Positions 38,107-48,305 of a DNA stretch of 64,000 nt are shown in pieces (positions within the stretch are counted from its first letter, which is position 1; every line of letters begins with the position of its first letter). A program made the translations under genes and the position numbers. The stretch is from RHLJ01 sp965212165 (GTDB lineage: Bacteria; Bacteroidota; Rhodothermia; Balneolales; Balneolaceae). Where the stretch lies: assembly GCA_965212165.1 (NCBI GenBank), contig OZ243096.1:186001-250000 (forward strand), in the 5' to 3' direction. The notes below the pieces were generated by a model. The model saw only the letters and a list, made by a program, of their open reading frames with translations. It did not search any database and had not been told where the DNA came from.

Positions 38107-38460
38107 TTATTTGTCTATGATTTCGCCACTGGTCTTTGCAAAACGTACCCAACGGCCTTTGCCGTTTTCATCAATACGTTTACGACCAATTCGAGATGCC
38201 TCATTAGAAGAAGGATCTACTACCATAACATTAGAGATATGGATAGCGGCTTCTTTCTTAACTCGACCACCTTGTTGATTTTCTTGTGAGGGCTTTTCGT
38301 GATGAGTTCTAACGTTAATTCCTTCAACAAGAACTCTGTCCTTATCTGGAAAAACCATTAATACTCTTCCTTTTTTGCCTTTGTCATTTCCAGCAATAAC
38401 TAAAACGTTATCACCTTTTTTGACATGTAATTTTTTTTGTTTATTGAACCTGCGTGGCAT
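38107..38460 (-). CDS. rplX: 50S ribosomal protein L24
   Basis: An assembly-initiating protein with a KOW motif (VKKGDNVLVIAGNDKGKKGRVL type). 117 residues, the longer form with the C-terminal GRKRIDENGKGRWVRFAKTSGE. It lies 12 bases after rplN. Confidence 0.98.
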   Translation of the reverse strand: MPRRFNKQKKLHVKKGDNVLVIAGNDKGKKGRVLMVFPDKDRVLVEGINVRTHHEKPSQENQQGGRVKKEAAIHISNVMVVDPSSNEASRIGRKRIDENGKGRWVRFAKTSGEIIDK

Positions 38461-38472
38461 TACTCTATTCCT

Positions 38473-38841
38473 CTAAAGTACTTCCGGTGCTAGAGAAACG
38501 ATTTTCATATAGCTCTTTTCGCGAAGTTCGCGAGCTACAGGTCCGAAAATACGAGTTCCTACCGGTTCTTTATCTTTGTTAATAACTACAGCGGCGTTTT
38601 CATCAAAACGGATATAACTTCCGTCACGACGCCGAAATTCTTTTTTTGTTCTTACAATCACAGCTTTGATTACATCACCTTTCTTAACGTTACCGCCAGG
38701 AAGTGCTGTTTTAACTGAAGCAGCGATAATATCGCCAACCCTTGCATATCTCCTTTTGGAATCACCCAAAACTTTGATACACATGATCTTCTTAGCTCCG
38801 CTGTTATCTGCTGTGTTTAATACTGTTTGTGTTTGAACCAT
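38473..38841 (-). CDS. rplN: 50S ribosomal protein L14
   Basis: A 122-residue interface protein that meets 16S rRNA at bridges B5/B8. Diagnostic stretches: VLNTADNSGAKKIMCIKVLG, KKGDVIKAVIVRTKKEFRRRDGS and IFGPVARELRE. First gene of the spc block after rpsQ. Confidence 0.98.
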   Translation of the reverse strand: MVQTQTVLNTADNSGAKKIMCIKVLGDSKRRYARVGDIIAASVKTALPGGNVKKGDVIKAVIVRTKKEFRRRDGSYIRFDENAAVVINKDKEPVGTRIFGPVARELREKSYMKIVSLAPEVL

Positions 38842-38863
38842 CGTTAATTCCTAAATCTATGCG

Positions 38864-39139
38864 TTATTTAGCTTTTTCAACGATTTCCACTAAACGCCAC
38901 GTTTTACGCTTTGATAGTGGGCGGGTAGACATGATACGTACTGTATCACCAATACCAGCTTCATTGTTTTCGTCATGAGCCATGTATTTTGTAGTCTTGG
39001 TAATAAACTTCCCATAAATAGGATGCTTTACCTGACGATCAACGGCTACAGAGATACTCTTATCCATTTTATCGCTAACTACTCGGCCGGTTCTTTCCCG
39101 ACGTTGTGCTCTTTCAATTTTTTGTGCTTCTTCTGCCAT
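38864..39139 (-). CDS. rpsQ: 30S ribosomal protein S17
   Basis: A 91-residue OB-fold 16S-binding protein: RTGRVVSDKMDKSISVAVDRQVKHPIYGKFI and GDTVRIMSTRPLSKRKTWRLVEIVEKAK. I start at the ATG at 39139 (MAEEAQKIE); a TTG two codons upstream is also in frame. Last gene of the S10 block. Confidence 0.97.
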   Translation of the reverse strand: MAEEAQKIERAQRRERTGRVVSDKMDKSISVAVDRQVKHPIYGKFITKTTKYMAHDENNEAGIGDTVRIMSTRPLSKRKTWRLVEIVEKAK

Positions 39140-39156
39140 AGTCAAAATCCTACTGA

Positions 39157-39354
39157 TTACTCAGCACTTCCTTTTTCGTTAATAACGGTTTTCAGACGTG
39201 CAATTTCTCGTCTGTGACTTTTAATTCGAGCAGGGTTTTCAAGCTGCCCAGTAACAGATTTTGAGAATCTCAAATTTTGTAAAGCTGATTTCTCATCTTT
39301 AATACGAGTTTCTAATTCTGTTGTAGATAAATCTCTAAGTTCGTGTGTTTTCAT
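39157..39354 (-). CDS. rpmC: 50S ribosomal protein L29
   Basis: A 65-residue two-helix protein at the tunnel exit, next to the SRP and trigger-factor docking site. MKTHELRDLSTTELETRI and the RREIARLKTVINEK end are typical. Sits between rplP and rpsQ. Confidence 0.97.
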   Translation of the reverse strand: MKTHELRDLSTTELETRIKDEKSALQNLRFSKSVTGQLENPARIKSHRREIARLKTVINEKGSAE

Positions 39355-39366
39355 TATTACTTCCTA

Positions 39367-39786
39367 TTATCCGTTTAGGTCTCTACGAACCACAAACTTT
39401 GTTTTAATTGGAAGTTTATGAGCGGCACGACGCATTGCTTCGCGAGCTCTATCTTCCGATACTCCAGCGATCTCAAACATAATTCTACCTGGCTTTACTA
39501 CTGCTACCCAGTGATCCAAAGCACCTTTACCTTTACCCATACGAGTTTCAGCTGGTTTGCTTGTCATTGGTTGATCTGGGAAAATTCTAATAAATGTTTG
39601 TCCATCACGTTGTAATGAACGAGCAATAGCAATACGGCAAGCTTCAATTTGTCTAGAAGTAATAAACTTTGGTTCAATTGCTTTTAGTGCAAAATCACCA
39701 AAATTAATCAGATGTCCTCTATTCGCTTTACCCTTAAGGTTTGCGCGATGAACACGTCTTCGTTTAACTCTTTTTGGTTCTAACAT
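39367..39786 (-). CDS. rplP: 50S ribosomal protein L16
   Basis: L16 positions tRNA at the A site near the peptidyl-transferase centre. The 139 residues begin MLEPKRVKRRRVHRANLKG and include RQIEACRIAIARSLQRDGQTFIRIFPD and MGKGKGALDHWVAVVKPGRIMFEI. It is 10 bases downstream of rpsC. Confidence 0.98.
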   Translation of the reverse strand: MLEPKRVKRRRVHRANLKGKANRGHLINFGDFALKAIEPKFITSRQIEACRIAIARSLQRDGQTFIRIFPDQPMTSKPAETRMGKGKGALDHWVAVVKPGRIMFEIAGVSEDRAREAMRRAAHKLPIKTKFVVRRDLNG

Positions 39787-39796
39787 CGTTACTTAC

Positions 39797-40573
39797 TTAT
39801 CTATTGTTGTTGTTAGCGCGATTTCCAGAACGGTTGTTGTTACGATTACGACGTCTGTTATTTCTTCTGTCGTTACCATCACCACCTCTTCTTCCTCGAG
39901 ACTGATCTGCTTCTTGTTGTGCTTTTGCACCAGGAGTTAAATCAACATCTCCAATAATTTCACCTTTAAAGATCCACACACTTACTCCAATAGCACCATA
40001 TATAGTATTTGAAGTAGAAGTAGCATAATCAATATCAGCTCTTAGTGTATGCAAAGGAATTTGACCTTCTTTATACTGTTCAGTTCGAGCCATTTCAGCT
40101 CCACCTAAACGACCAGCACATCTAACTTTAATACCTTTTGCTCCCATTCGCATTGCAGAGGCAATAGAGGTTTTCATTGCTCTACGAAATGAAACTCTTG
40201 CTTGAAGTTGTTGTGCTATGTTTTGTGCTACTAAGCTAGAGTCTAACTCTGGGCGCTTAATTTCACTAACATTAATTTGAACTTCTTTGTTGGTGATTTT
40301 TTTTAGTTCTTCGCGAAGTAATTCAATTTGCTCTCCACCTTTCCCGATAATTACACCAGGCCGGCTTGTTCTCAAAGTAAGTAGAATTCTCTTTGGAGTT
40401 CTTTCAATTACTACATTCGACAACCCACCGTTACGTAGACGGGTTTGTAGATATTCGCGAAGCTTAGTGTCTTCTAACACTAAAGCAGGTTGGTTATCTT
40501 CTGAATACCAGTTAGAATCCCAACCGCGAATAATTCCTAATCTAAAACCAACTGGATTTGTTTTTTGTCCCAA
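39797..40573 (-). CDS. rpsC: 30S ribosomal protein S3 with Arg/Asn-rich C-terminal tail
   Basis: S3 forms part of the mRNA entry helicase site. KH domain (SRPGVIIGKGGEQIELLREEL) and the C-terminal domain (GAKGIKVRCAGRLGGAEMARTEQYKEG) are normal. The last 35 or so residues are almost only Arg, Asn and Gly (RRGGDGNDRRNNRRRNRNNN), an intrinsically disordered basic extension; total 258 residues. Start codon is TTG, fixed by the family start MGQKTNP. Confidence 0.97.
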   Translation of the reverse strand: MGQKTNPVGFRLGIIRGWDSNWYSEDNQPALVLEDTKLREYLQTRLRNGGLSNVVIERTPKRILLTLRTSRPGVIIGKGGEQIELLREELKKITNKEVQINVSEIKRPELDSSLVAQNIAQQLQARVSFRRAMKTSIASAMRMGAKGIKVRCAGRLGGAEMARTEQYKEGQIPLHTLRADIDYATSTSNTIYGAIGVSVWIFKGEIIGDVDLTPGAKAQQEADQSRGRRGGDGNDRRNNRRRNRNNNRSGNRANNNNR

Positions 40574-40585
40574 GGTATTACTCGT

Positions 40586-40963
40586 TTAGTCGTTTACCAT
40601 TTCTTCAACACGTTTTGCTACCACTACAGTGATATGGCAAGAACGCTTATTAATTCGGTGAGCCCTTCCCTGCGGAGCAGGTTGTATTCTTTTAAGGGTT
40701 ACGCCTTCATCTACAAAGATTGTTTTGACGATTAAATCTTCATCTTCAAAACGTTCTTCTTGAAACTTATCACGCAAGTTTGCTGCTGCAGATTTAATTA
40801 CTTTCGCAACTTCTGAAGCAGATCCCTTTTTAGTGAATTCTAGTCTCTTAAGAGCCTTATCTACTTGAGCCCCACGAACAGCATCGGCTACTAACCTAAC
40901 TTTACGAGGTGCTCTTCTTAAATGTCTCTGTATGGCTCTCGCCTCTAGTACTGGAGTATCCAT
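40586..40963 (-). CDS. rplV: 50S ribosomal protein L22
   Basis: A 125-residue protein whose long hairpin reaches into the exit tunnel. ARAIQRHLRRAPRKVRLVADAVRG at the start and RIQPAPQGRAHRINKRSCHITVVV near the end are diagnostic; the hairpin tip has GVTLKRIQPAPQGRA. Confidence 0.98.
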   Translation of the reverse strand: MDTPVLEARAIQRHLRRAPRKVRLVADAVRGAQVDKALKRLEFTKKGSASEVAKVIKSAAANLRDKFQEERFEDEDLIVKTIFVDEGVTLKRIQPAPQGRAHRINKRSCHITVVVAKRVEEMVND

Positions 40964-40973
40964 TTACTCTACC

Positions 40974-41243
40974 TTATTTAGCTTTTTTCATTGGATGCCC
41001 ACGGAATGTACGAGTTGGTGCAAATTCACCAAGCTTGTGACCTACCATGTTTTCAGTAATAAAAACAGGTATAAACTGTTTTCCATTATGTACAGCAAGT
41101 GTTAAACCTATAAAGTCAGGAGTCACTAAAGACCCTCTAGACCAGGTTTTGATCACTTTTTTACTTCCGCTTTCGTTGGCCTCATCAATCTTCCGTTGAA
41201 GTTTGTAATGAATAAAGGGGCCTTTTTTTAATGAGCGTGGCAT
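40974..41243 (-). CDS. rpsS: 30S ribosomal protein S19
   Basis: An 89-residue head protein that pairs with S13. MPRSLKKGPFIHYKLQRKI and the C-terminal GHKLGEFAPTRTFRGH are diagnostic. Twelve bases after rplB. Confidence 0.98.
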   Translation of the reverse strand: MPRSLKKGPFIHYKLQRKIDEANESGSKKVIKTWSRGSLVTPDFIGLTLAVHNGKQFIPVFITENMVGHKLGEFAPTRTFRGHPMKKAK

Positions 41244-41254
41244 ACTTAATATTC

Positions 41255-42085
<831 letters not shown>

Positions 42086-42097
42086 TTATCTATAGTC

Positions 42098-42388
42098 CTA
42101 AATTTCGCTGAAGAAATCGATTTCGCCTTCCTTGATAGTAATAATTGCCTTCTTCCAGGTAGAAGATCGTCCCGCCTGAAAACCACTTCGTGTATGTCTT
42201 CCTTTCGGCTTAGATGGCATTATTAATGTATTTACTTTTGCAACTTTAACACCTGGATAATGAGCTTCTACAGCTTTTTTAATCTCAGGCTTTGTTGCAC
42301 TTTGAACTACTTCAAATGTGTACTTATTTTCCACTTCTTGAAGTCTACTTAGTTTCTCTGTGATTACAGGACGTATTAAAATACTCAC
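42098..42388 (-). CDS. rplW: 50S ribosomal protein L23
   Basis: L23 is the tunnel-exit protein that docks trigger factor and SRP. 96 residues: ILIRPVITEKLSRLQEVENKYTFEV, HYPGVKVAKVNTLIMPSKPKGRHTRSG. The GTG start overlaps the TGA of rplD as GTGA, pointing to coupled translation. Confidence 0.98.
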   Translation of the reverse strand: MSILIRPVITEKLSRLQEVENKYTFEVVQSATKPEIKKAVEAHYPGVKVAKVNTLIMPSKPKGRHTRSGFQAGRSSTWKKAIITIKEGEIDFFSEI

Positions 42389-43035
42389 GCTGCAACCTCC
42401 TCAGTGTTTGATTCTATGCTACTTTCGAGAACAGAGATTGCACTCTCTTGTATTACGATAGCATCAGCATGGAGAATTTGATATGAATTTGGTTTGTTAC
42501 CTTCAAGAACAGATACACCGGGAATGTTTCTAGCTGAAACATAAATGCTTTTGTCTGTTTCAGGAGTTACGATAAGTACTTTCTTACCTGTTAACTCAAA
42601 CGCAGCAAGCATATCAAGTACTTGTTTTGTTTTTGGAGCATCAAAAGTAAAATCATTTACAATTGTAATCGCTTCTGAAGCTGCTTTTACAGATAGTGCA
42701 GACTTACGAGCCAACTGAATAACTTTCTTGTTTAACTTAAAACTATAATCGCGTGGTTTTGGTCCAAATGTAGTTCCACCCTTTCTTAGTAATGGTGACT
42801 TTGCGCTACCACGACGTGCATTACCAGTGCCTTTCTGACGATAAAGCTTTTTTGTACTACCTACTACTTCAGATCTACCTTTAGTACTATGAGTTCCTTG
42901 ACGTTTATTTGCCATATGACGACGTACATCTTCATATAAAACAACTTCATTAGGCTCTATAGCAAAAATAGTATCGCTTAATTCAGCTTTTTTGCTGCTT
43001 TTGCTTCCGTCAATTTTATAAATATCTAATTTCAT
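42385..43035 (-). CDS. rplD: 50S ribosomal protein L4
   Basis: L4 lines the tunnel constriction and, in enterobacteria, represses the S10 operon. 216 residues with NKRQGTHSTKGRSEVVGSTKKLYRQKGTGNARRGSAKSPLLRKGG, the extended loop, and a C-terminal alpha/beta domain with a short acidic tail (SSIESNTEEVAA). Confidence 0.98.
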   Translation of the reverse strand: MKLDIYKIDGSKSSKKAELSDTIFAIEPNEVVLYEDVRRHMANKRQGTHSTKGRSEVVGSTKKLYRQKGTGNARRGSAKSPLLRKGGTTFGPKPRDYSFKLNKKVIQLARKSALSVKAASEAITIVNDFTFDAPKTKQVLDMLAAFELTGKKVLIVTPETDKSIYVSARNIPGVSVLEGNKPNSYQILHADAIVIQESAISVLESSIESNTEEVAA

Positions 43036-43040
43036 ATCGA

Positions 43041-43679
43041 TTAAGCCTCAGCAGATTTGTTGAGAATTTCAACGTAGCTTCCATTTGGTCCAGGAATGCT
43101 TCCAGTTACTAAAACTAAACTAGATTCTGGAAGGATTTTGGCAATACTTAGGTTTTTAACTTTAACTCTAGAGTTACCATGCTGTCCAGCCATCTTCATA
43201 CCTTTGAAAACACGAGCAGGATCAGAAGCACCACCAATAGAACCAGGTGCTCTTAATCTGTTATGCTGACCATGCGTTGCATCACCAACACCACTAAAGT
43301 TATGTCGCTTAATTACACCTGTAAAACCGCGTCCTTTAGAAGTTCCGGCAACATCAATAATGTCACCAATTGAAAATACATCTTCTATAGCAAGCTCATC
43401 ACCTTCTACCAATCCTTCTGGCAAATAGTCTCTAAACTCTTTAATAAATCCTTTACCTGAAGTACCTGCTTTAGCAAGGTGACCTGTTACAGGTTTAGAT
43501 ACATTCTTTTCTTTTTTGTCAAAACTAGATAATTGAACAGCATTATAACCGTCAGTTTCTTCTGTTTTGATTTGAGTAATAACAGCGGCTGGAACTTCAA
43601 CGACAGTAACAGGTATACTGCGACCGATTTCGTCAAAGACGCTTGTCATCCCAATTTTTTTTCCAATCAATCCACGCAT
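43041..43679 (-). CDS. rplC: 50S ribosomal protein L3
   Basis: L3 organises the peptidyl-transferase centre. The 212 residues start MRGLIGKKIGMTSVFDE and contain the GTSKGRGFTGVIKRHNF and THGQHNRLRAPGSIGGASDPARVFKGMKMAGQHG stretches, the Gln of the latter being the site methylated by PrmB in other bacteria. Confidence 0.98.
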   Translation of the reverse strand: MRGLIGKKIGMTSVFDEIGRSIPVTVVEVPAAVITQIKTEETDGYNAVQLSSFDKKEKNVSKPVTGHLAKAGTSGKGFIKEFRDYLPEGLVEGDELAIEDVFSIGDIIDVAGTSKGRGFTGVIKRHNFSGVGDATHGQHNRLRAPGSIGGASDPARVFKGMKMAGQHGNSRVKVKNLSIAKILPESSLVLVTGSIPGPNGSYVEILNKSAEA

Positions 43680-43698
43680 TGTGTTCTTGATCCTTTCG

Positions 43699-44010
43699 TT
43701 AAACTTTAATTTCTACATCAACGCCGGAAGGTAATTCCAGCTTCATTAATGCATCTACAGTTTGCGAACCAGTAGATAATATGTCGATTAGTCTTTTATG
43801 AGCTCTATATTCAAATTGCTCACGAGACTTTTTATCAACAAATACTGATTTATTTACAGTAATGATGCTTTTACGAGTAGGTAATGGTATCGGTCCCGAC
43901 ACCACTGCACCCGTAGATTTCACAGTCTGAATAATTTTTTCAGCTGATTTATCGATCAAATTATGATCGTAAGACTTTAGCTTAATTCTGATTTTTTGTT
44001 GTGTCGCCAC
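43699..44010 (-). CDS. rpsJ: 30S ribosomal protein S10
   Basis: A 103-residue head protein that also serves as NusE in antitermination. IRIKLKSYDHNLIDKSAEKI and GPIPLPTRKSIITVNKS are diagnostic. GTG start, 11 bases after tuf, so the str and S10 blocks are joined here without a gap. Confidence 0.98.
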   Translation of the reverse strand: MATQQKIRIKLKSYDHNLIDKSAEKIIQTVKSTGAVVSGPIPLPTRKSIITVNKSVFVDKKSREQFEYRAHKRLIDILSTGSQTVDALMKLELPSGVDVEIKV

Positions 44011-44021
44011 GGATCAGATCC

Positions 44022-45209
44022 TTAATCTAAGATTTTAGTTACAACACCAGCACCTACGGTACGGCCACCCTCACGGATTGCGAATCGAAGACCTTCTTCC
44101 ATCGCTACCGGCTGAATTAATGTCACGCTCAACTTTACGTTGTCGCCTGGCATCACCATCTCTACGCCTGATGGAAGTTCACATGAACCCGTTACATCAG
44201 TCGTTCTAAAGTAAAACTGTGGACGATAGCCTTTGAAGAACGGAGTATGACGTCCACCTTCATCTTTGCTTAATACGTACACTTCACATTCAAAGCCCTT
44301 ATGTGGGTTAATAGAACCTGGCTTACATAATACCATTCCACGTTGGATTTGCTCTTTCGCAACACCACGTAACAGAATACCTGCATTATCACCCGCCTGG
44401 CCTTGATCAAGAAGTCTTCTAAACATCTCAATTCCAGTTACCACACTCTTCATTGGCTGTTCTACAATCCCTACGATCTCAATCTCGTCGTTAAGCTTCA
44501 AAATTCCACGCTCAATACGACCTGTAGCTACAGTTCCACGACCCGTAATTGAGAATACATCCTCAACAGGCATTAGGAACGGCTTATCTACATCACGCTC
44601 TGGAGTAGGAATCGTCTCATCAACAGCTTTGATTAAGTCTACAATTCGCTCTTCCCACTGCGCTTCGCCATTCAATGCACCTAGCGCTGAACCTTGAATC
44701 ACAGGAATGTTGTCTCCATCAAACTCATACGCAGATAACAACTCACGTACTTCAAGCTCTACCAGCTCTAGTAATTCTTCGTCATCTACTAAATCAACTT
44801 TATTCATAAATACCACAATCTGTGGCACTCCAACCTGGCGAGCTAACAAAATGTGCTCACGAGTTTGAGGCATAGGACCATCCGTGGCTGCTACTACTAC
44901 TATAGCACCATCCATTTGAGCCGCACCTGTTACCATGTTCTTAACATAATCAGCGTGACCCGGACAATCTACGTGTGCATAATGACGTGCATCTGATTCG
45001 TACTCTACGTGCGCTGTTGCAATGGTAATACCACGCTCGCGCTCTTCAGGTGCGTTATCAATCTGATCAAATGCTTGCGCTACTCCACCATAGGTCTTCG
45101 CCATTACCGTGGTTATCGCTGCAGTCAATGTTGTTTTGCCGTGATCTACGTGACCAATTGTTCCCACATTTACGTGGGGCTTGGTGCGCTGAAAGGTCTC
45201 TTTTGCCAT
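44022..45209 (-). CDS. tuf: Elongation factor Tu
   Basis: EF-Tu brings aminoacyl-tRNA to the A site as a GTP complex. 395 residues: GHVDHGKTT (P loop), RGITIATAHVEYE (switch I), DCPGHADYVKN (switch II with the catalytic His), NKVD and SALGAL for guanine. The gene shows visibly higher G+C and stronger codon bias than its neighbours, as expected for the most abundant cell protein. Only one tuf copy is in the window. Confidence 0.99.
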   Translation of the reverse strand: MAKETFQRTKPHVNVGTIGHVDHGKTTLTAAITTVMAKTYGGVAQAFDQIDNAPEERERGITIATAHVEYESDARHYAHVDCPGHADYVKNMVTGAAQMDGAIVVVAATDGPMPQTREHILLARQVGVPQIVVFMNKVDLVDDEELLELVELEVRELLSAYEFDGDNIPVIQGSALGALNGEAQWEERIVDLIKAVDETIPTPERDVDKPFLMPVEDVFSITGRGTVATGRIERGILKLNDEIEIVGIVEQPMKSVVTGIEMFRRLLDQGQAGDNAGILLRGVAKEQIQRGMVLCKPGSINPHKGFECEVYVLSKDEGGRHTPFFKGYRPQFYFRTTDVTGSCELPSGVEMVMPGDNVKLSVTLIQPVAMEEGLRFAIREGGRTVGAGVVTKILD

Positions 45210-45238
45210 GATTAAATCAGTTTATTGTTTAAAAATTG

Positions 45239-47380
45239 TTATGCTTGGCTTTCAATAATTTCCTGAGCAATCTTCTCAGGAACTTGTGTGTACTCTTCAA
45301 ATTCCATTGAATAAACAGCTCTACCTTGAGTCAATGATCTAAGGTCAGTTGAATATCCAAACATTTCAGAAAGAGGCACATTTGCTTTCACTACAGATCC
45401 ACTAGGATCAGAATTCATGCTTTGAATAATTCCTCGACGACTATTCAAGTCACCGATTACATCACCCATATAATCTTCAGGGGTAGTTACTTCTACCTTC
45501 ATTACTGGTTCAAGTAATACTGGCTTAGCTCTTTTTGCTGATTCTCTGAAACCAGACTTAGCAGCTAACTCGAAACTTAGTTGATCAGAATCAACATCGT
45601 GATAAGAACCATCAAACAAACGAACACCAATGTTCTGAACACCGTAGTTTGCTTGAATACCATTATCCAATGCAGCTTTGAAACCTTTTTCAATTGATGG
45701 AATAAATTCGCGTGGAATATTACCACCAACTACTTCATTTATAAATACAAAGCCTTCAGATTGTGATACGCGATCTTGCTTGCCTTCATAGTTATCAAAG
45801 TAACTCATAGGTGCGATTTCAAACTGAATATCAGCGAATTTACCACGTCCACCAGTTTGTTTCTTGTAAGTCTCACGATGAGTAATATTTTTCGATATTG
45901 TCTCTCGATAAGATACTTGAGGCGCACCAACATTAGCTTCAACTTTGAATTCACGCTTTAATCGATCTACAATAATCTCAAGGTGAAGCTCACCCATACC
46001 AGCAATAGTAGTTTGGCCAGTTTCTTCGTCTGTCTGTACTCTAAAAGTAGGATCTTCTTCAGCTAATTTCTGAAGTCCAGTAGATAGTTTATCGCTATCA
46101 GCTTTTGTTTTCGGCTCTACAGCTAATTTGATTACAGGCTCTGGGAATGTAATTTGCTCTAGTATAACTGGGCTATCAAGATCACAGAAAGTATCTCCTG
46201 TTCTAACTTCTTTAACACCTACCACAGCAACAATATCACCAGCAATTGCCCTATCAACATCCTTTTTGTCGTTAGCATGCATCTCTAAAAGACGACCAAC
46301 ACGTTCTTTTCTACCAGTTGTAGAATTTAAAATGTATGATCCTTTTTCTAGCGTACCAGAATAAACACGAGTGAAAATCAACTTACCAACATAAGGATCA
46401 GTCATGATTTTAAATGCTAGCGCCGAGAATGGACCACTAGGATCAGCTTCACGAGTAACTTCTTCTTCTGTATTAGGATCAATACCTTTTACTGAAACTA
46501 CATCTAATGGACTAGGCATAAAGTCAAGAACACGATCAAGCATAGCTTGAACCCCTTTATTCTTTAATGCAGTACCACACATTACTGGTGTAATATCTTT
46601 AGCGATAGTCGCCTTACGAATAGCTGCAATAATTTCATCTGCGCCTATTTCTTCTTCCATCAAGTACTTTTCCATCAATGCTTCGTCATGATCAGCAATA
46701 GCTTCAAGCATCTTAACACGATACTCATCTACTAGCTCAACCATGTCTTCAGGAATATCGATTACATCGTATTTAGCACCTAATGACTCTTCATCCCATA
46801 CAATACCTTGCATATTAATTAAATCAACTACGCCTTTGAAATGCTCTTCAGCACCAATAGGAATTTGAATAGGAATAGGGTTGGCATTTAATTTACTATC
46901 AAGCTGACCAACTACATTATAAAAGTCAGATCCAGTACGGTCCATTTTGTTAACAAATGCCATACATGGAACTTTATACTTAGTAGCTTGACGCCATACA
47001 GTCTCAGACTGAGGCTGAACAGCACCAACTGAACACAAAACAAAAACAGCACCATCTAGAACACGAAGTGATCTCTCAACTTCTACAGTAAAATCAACGT
47101 GACCAGGAGTGTCAATAATATTGATACGGTGATCTTTCCATATACAGTGAGTAGCAGCAGAAGTAATAGTAATACCTCTTTCTTGCTCTTGTTCCATCCA
47201 ATCCATGGTTGCAGCACCATCATGTACTTCACCAATTCTGTGACTTCTACCAGTGTAGAATAAAATACGTTCGGTCACAGTGGTTTTACCGGCATCGATA
47301 TGAGCCATAATCCCAATGTTGCGCGTTCGGCGCATGGTATCTAATACTTTAGGATCGGTTGCTGTTTTTACGTCAGACAT
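45239..47380 (-). CDS. fusA: Elongation factor G
   Basis: EF-G drives translocation of tRNA and mRNA. The 713-residue protein has GTPase motifs AHIDAGKTT, RGITITSAA, DTPGHVDFTVEVERSL, NKMD and then domains II to V including the domain IV tip and the final GRAVYSMEFEEYTQVP. Length is close to the 704 of E. coli. It lies between rpsG and tuf as in the classical str operon. Confidence 0.99.
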   Translation of the reverse strand: MSDVKTATDPKVLDTMRRTRNIGIMAHIDAGKTTVTERILFYTGRSHRIGEVHDGAATMDWMEQEQERGITITSAATHCIWKDHRINIIDTPGHVDFTVEVERSLRVLDGAVFVLCSVGAVQPQSETVWRQATKYKVPCMAFVNKMDRTGSDFYNVVGQLDSKLNANPIPIQIPIGAEEHFKGVVDLINMQGIVWDEESLGAKYDVIDIPEDMVELVDEYRVKMLEAIADHDEALMEKYLMEEEIGADEIIAAIRKATIAKDITPVMCGTALKNKGVQAMLDRVLDFMPSPLDVVSVKGIDPNTEEEVTREADPSGPFSALAFKIMTDPYVGKLIFTRVYSGTLEKGSYILNSTTGRKERVGRLLEMHANDKKDVDRAIAGDIVAVVGVKEVRTGDTFCDLDSPVILEQITFPEPVIKLAVEPKTKADSDKLSTGLQKLAEEDPTFRVQTDEETGQTTIAGMGELHLEIIVDRLKREFKVEANVGAPQVSYRETISKNITHRETYKKQTGGRGKFADIQFEIAPMSYFDNYEGKQDRVSQSEGFVFINEVVGGNIPREFIPSIEKGFKAALDNGIQANYGVQNIGVRLFDGSYHDVDSDQLSFELAAKSGFRESAKRAKPVLLEPVMKVEVTTPEDYMGDVIGDLNSRRGIIQSMNSDPSGSVVKANVPLSEMFGYSTDLRSLTQGRAVYSMEFEEYTQVPEKIAQEIIESQA

Positions 47381-47397
47381 GTGTTTATAAATATTTT

Positions 47398-47865
47398 TTA
47401 AAATCTAAAATGAGCAAATGCTTTGTTGGCTTCAGCCATACGATGCGTTTCATCTTTTTTACGAACTGCCCCACCTTCATTTTTTGAGGCATCAATCAAT
47501 TCTCTTGATAAACGTAGAGACATTGATTTGTCGTTTCTAGAACGAGCTGCTCTTAAAATCCATCTCATACCTAATGCAGTTCCACGCTCTTGTCGAACTT
47601 CAACAGGAACTTGATAAGTAGCACCACCCACTCTTCGTGATTTAACTTCAACCACAGGAGTAGAGTTTTGAAGTGCGGAACGGAAAATATCTAATCCGGT
47701 CTCACCAGTTCTTTCTTCAATAATTTCGAATGCCTGATAAACAATTTTACGGGCTACGTTTTTCTTGCCGTCTTTCATCAGGTTATTTACGAAACGGGTA
47801 ATCATTTTATCCGCAAATATCGGATCTGGTTGTACGTCTCGTTTTTCTGCTTTTCTTCTACGCAT
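47398..47865 (-). CDS. rpsG: 30S ribosomal protein S7
   Basis: S7 starts assembly of the 30S head. 155 residues: MRRRKAEKRDVQPDPIF, RKIVYQAFEII, EVKSRRVGGATYQVPVEVR and RLSRELIDASKNEGGAVRKKDETHRMAEANKAFAHFRF. Follows rpsL by 25 bases. Confidence 0.98.
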   Translation of the reverse strand: MRRRKAEKRDVQPDPIFADKMITRFVNNLMKDGKKNVARKIVYQAFEIIEERTGETGLDIFRSALQNSTPVVEVKSRRVGGATYQVPVEVRQERGTALGMRWILRAARSRNDKSMSLRLSRELIDASKNEGGAVRKKDETHRMAEANKAFAHFRF

Positions 47866-47890
47866 ACTCGATTAATCTAAATCTTTTTGG

Positions 47891-48265
47891 TTACGCTTTT
47901 GGTCGTTTGGTACCGTACAAGCTTCGGCTTTGCGTACGCCCATCTACACCTGCAGTATCAAGTGTACCACGAATAATGTGGTATCGAACTCCAGGTAAAT
48001 CCTTAACTCTACCGCCTCGTATTAATACAATACTATGCTCTTGTAGGTTATGACCTTCTCCAGGGATGTAAGCAGTTACTTCAATCCCGTTTGTTAATCG
48101 AACACGAGCTACTTTACGTAATGCTGAGTTCGGCTTCTTTGGTGTAGTAGTATAAACACGAGTACAAACTCCACGTTTCTGCGGGCAACTTTGCATTGCT
48201 GGTGCAGTTGTTTTACGTATCTTACTTTTTCTACCTTTTCTAATAAGTTGTTGTATAGTTGGCAC
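47891..48265 (-). CDS. rpsL: 30S ribosomal protein S12
   Basis: S12 monitors decoding; its lysines are the classical streptomycin-resistance sites. The 124 residues contain PKKPNSALRKVARVRL with the lysine equivalent to K42 intact, and GRVKDLPGVRYHIIRG with that equivalent to K87 also present, so the wild-type sensitive sequence is seen. Start codon is GTG (family start xPTIQQLIR). First gene of the whole r-protein superoperon. Confidence 0.98.
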   Translation of the reverse strand: MPTIQQLIRKGRKSKIRKTTAPAMQSCPQKRGVCTRVYTTTPKKPNSALRKVARVRLTNGIEVTAYIPGEGHNLQEHSIVLIRGGRVKDLPGVRYHIIRGTLDTAGVDGRTQSRSLYGTKRPKA

Positions 48266-48305
48266 TGTTCAAAAGTTTGGTTATTGCCATCAAATCGAGA
48301 GCTTG

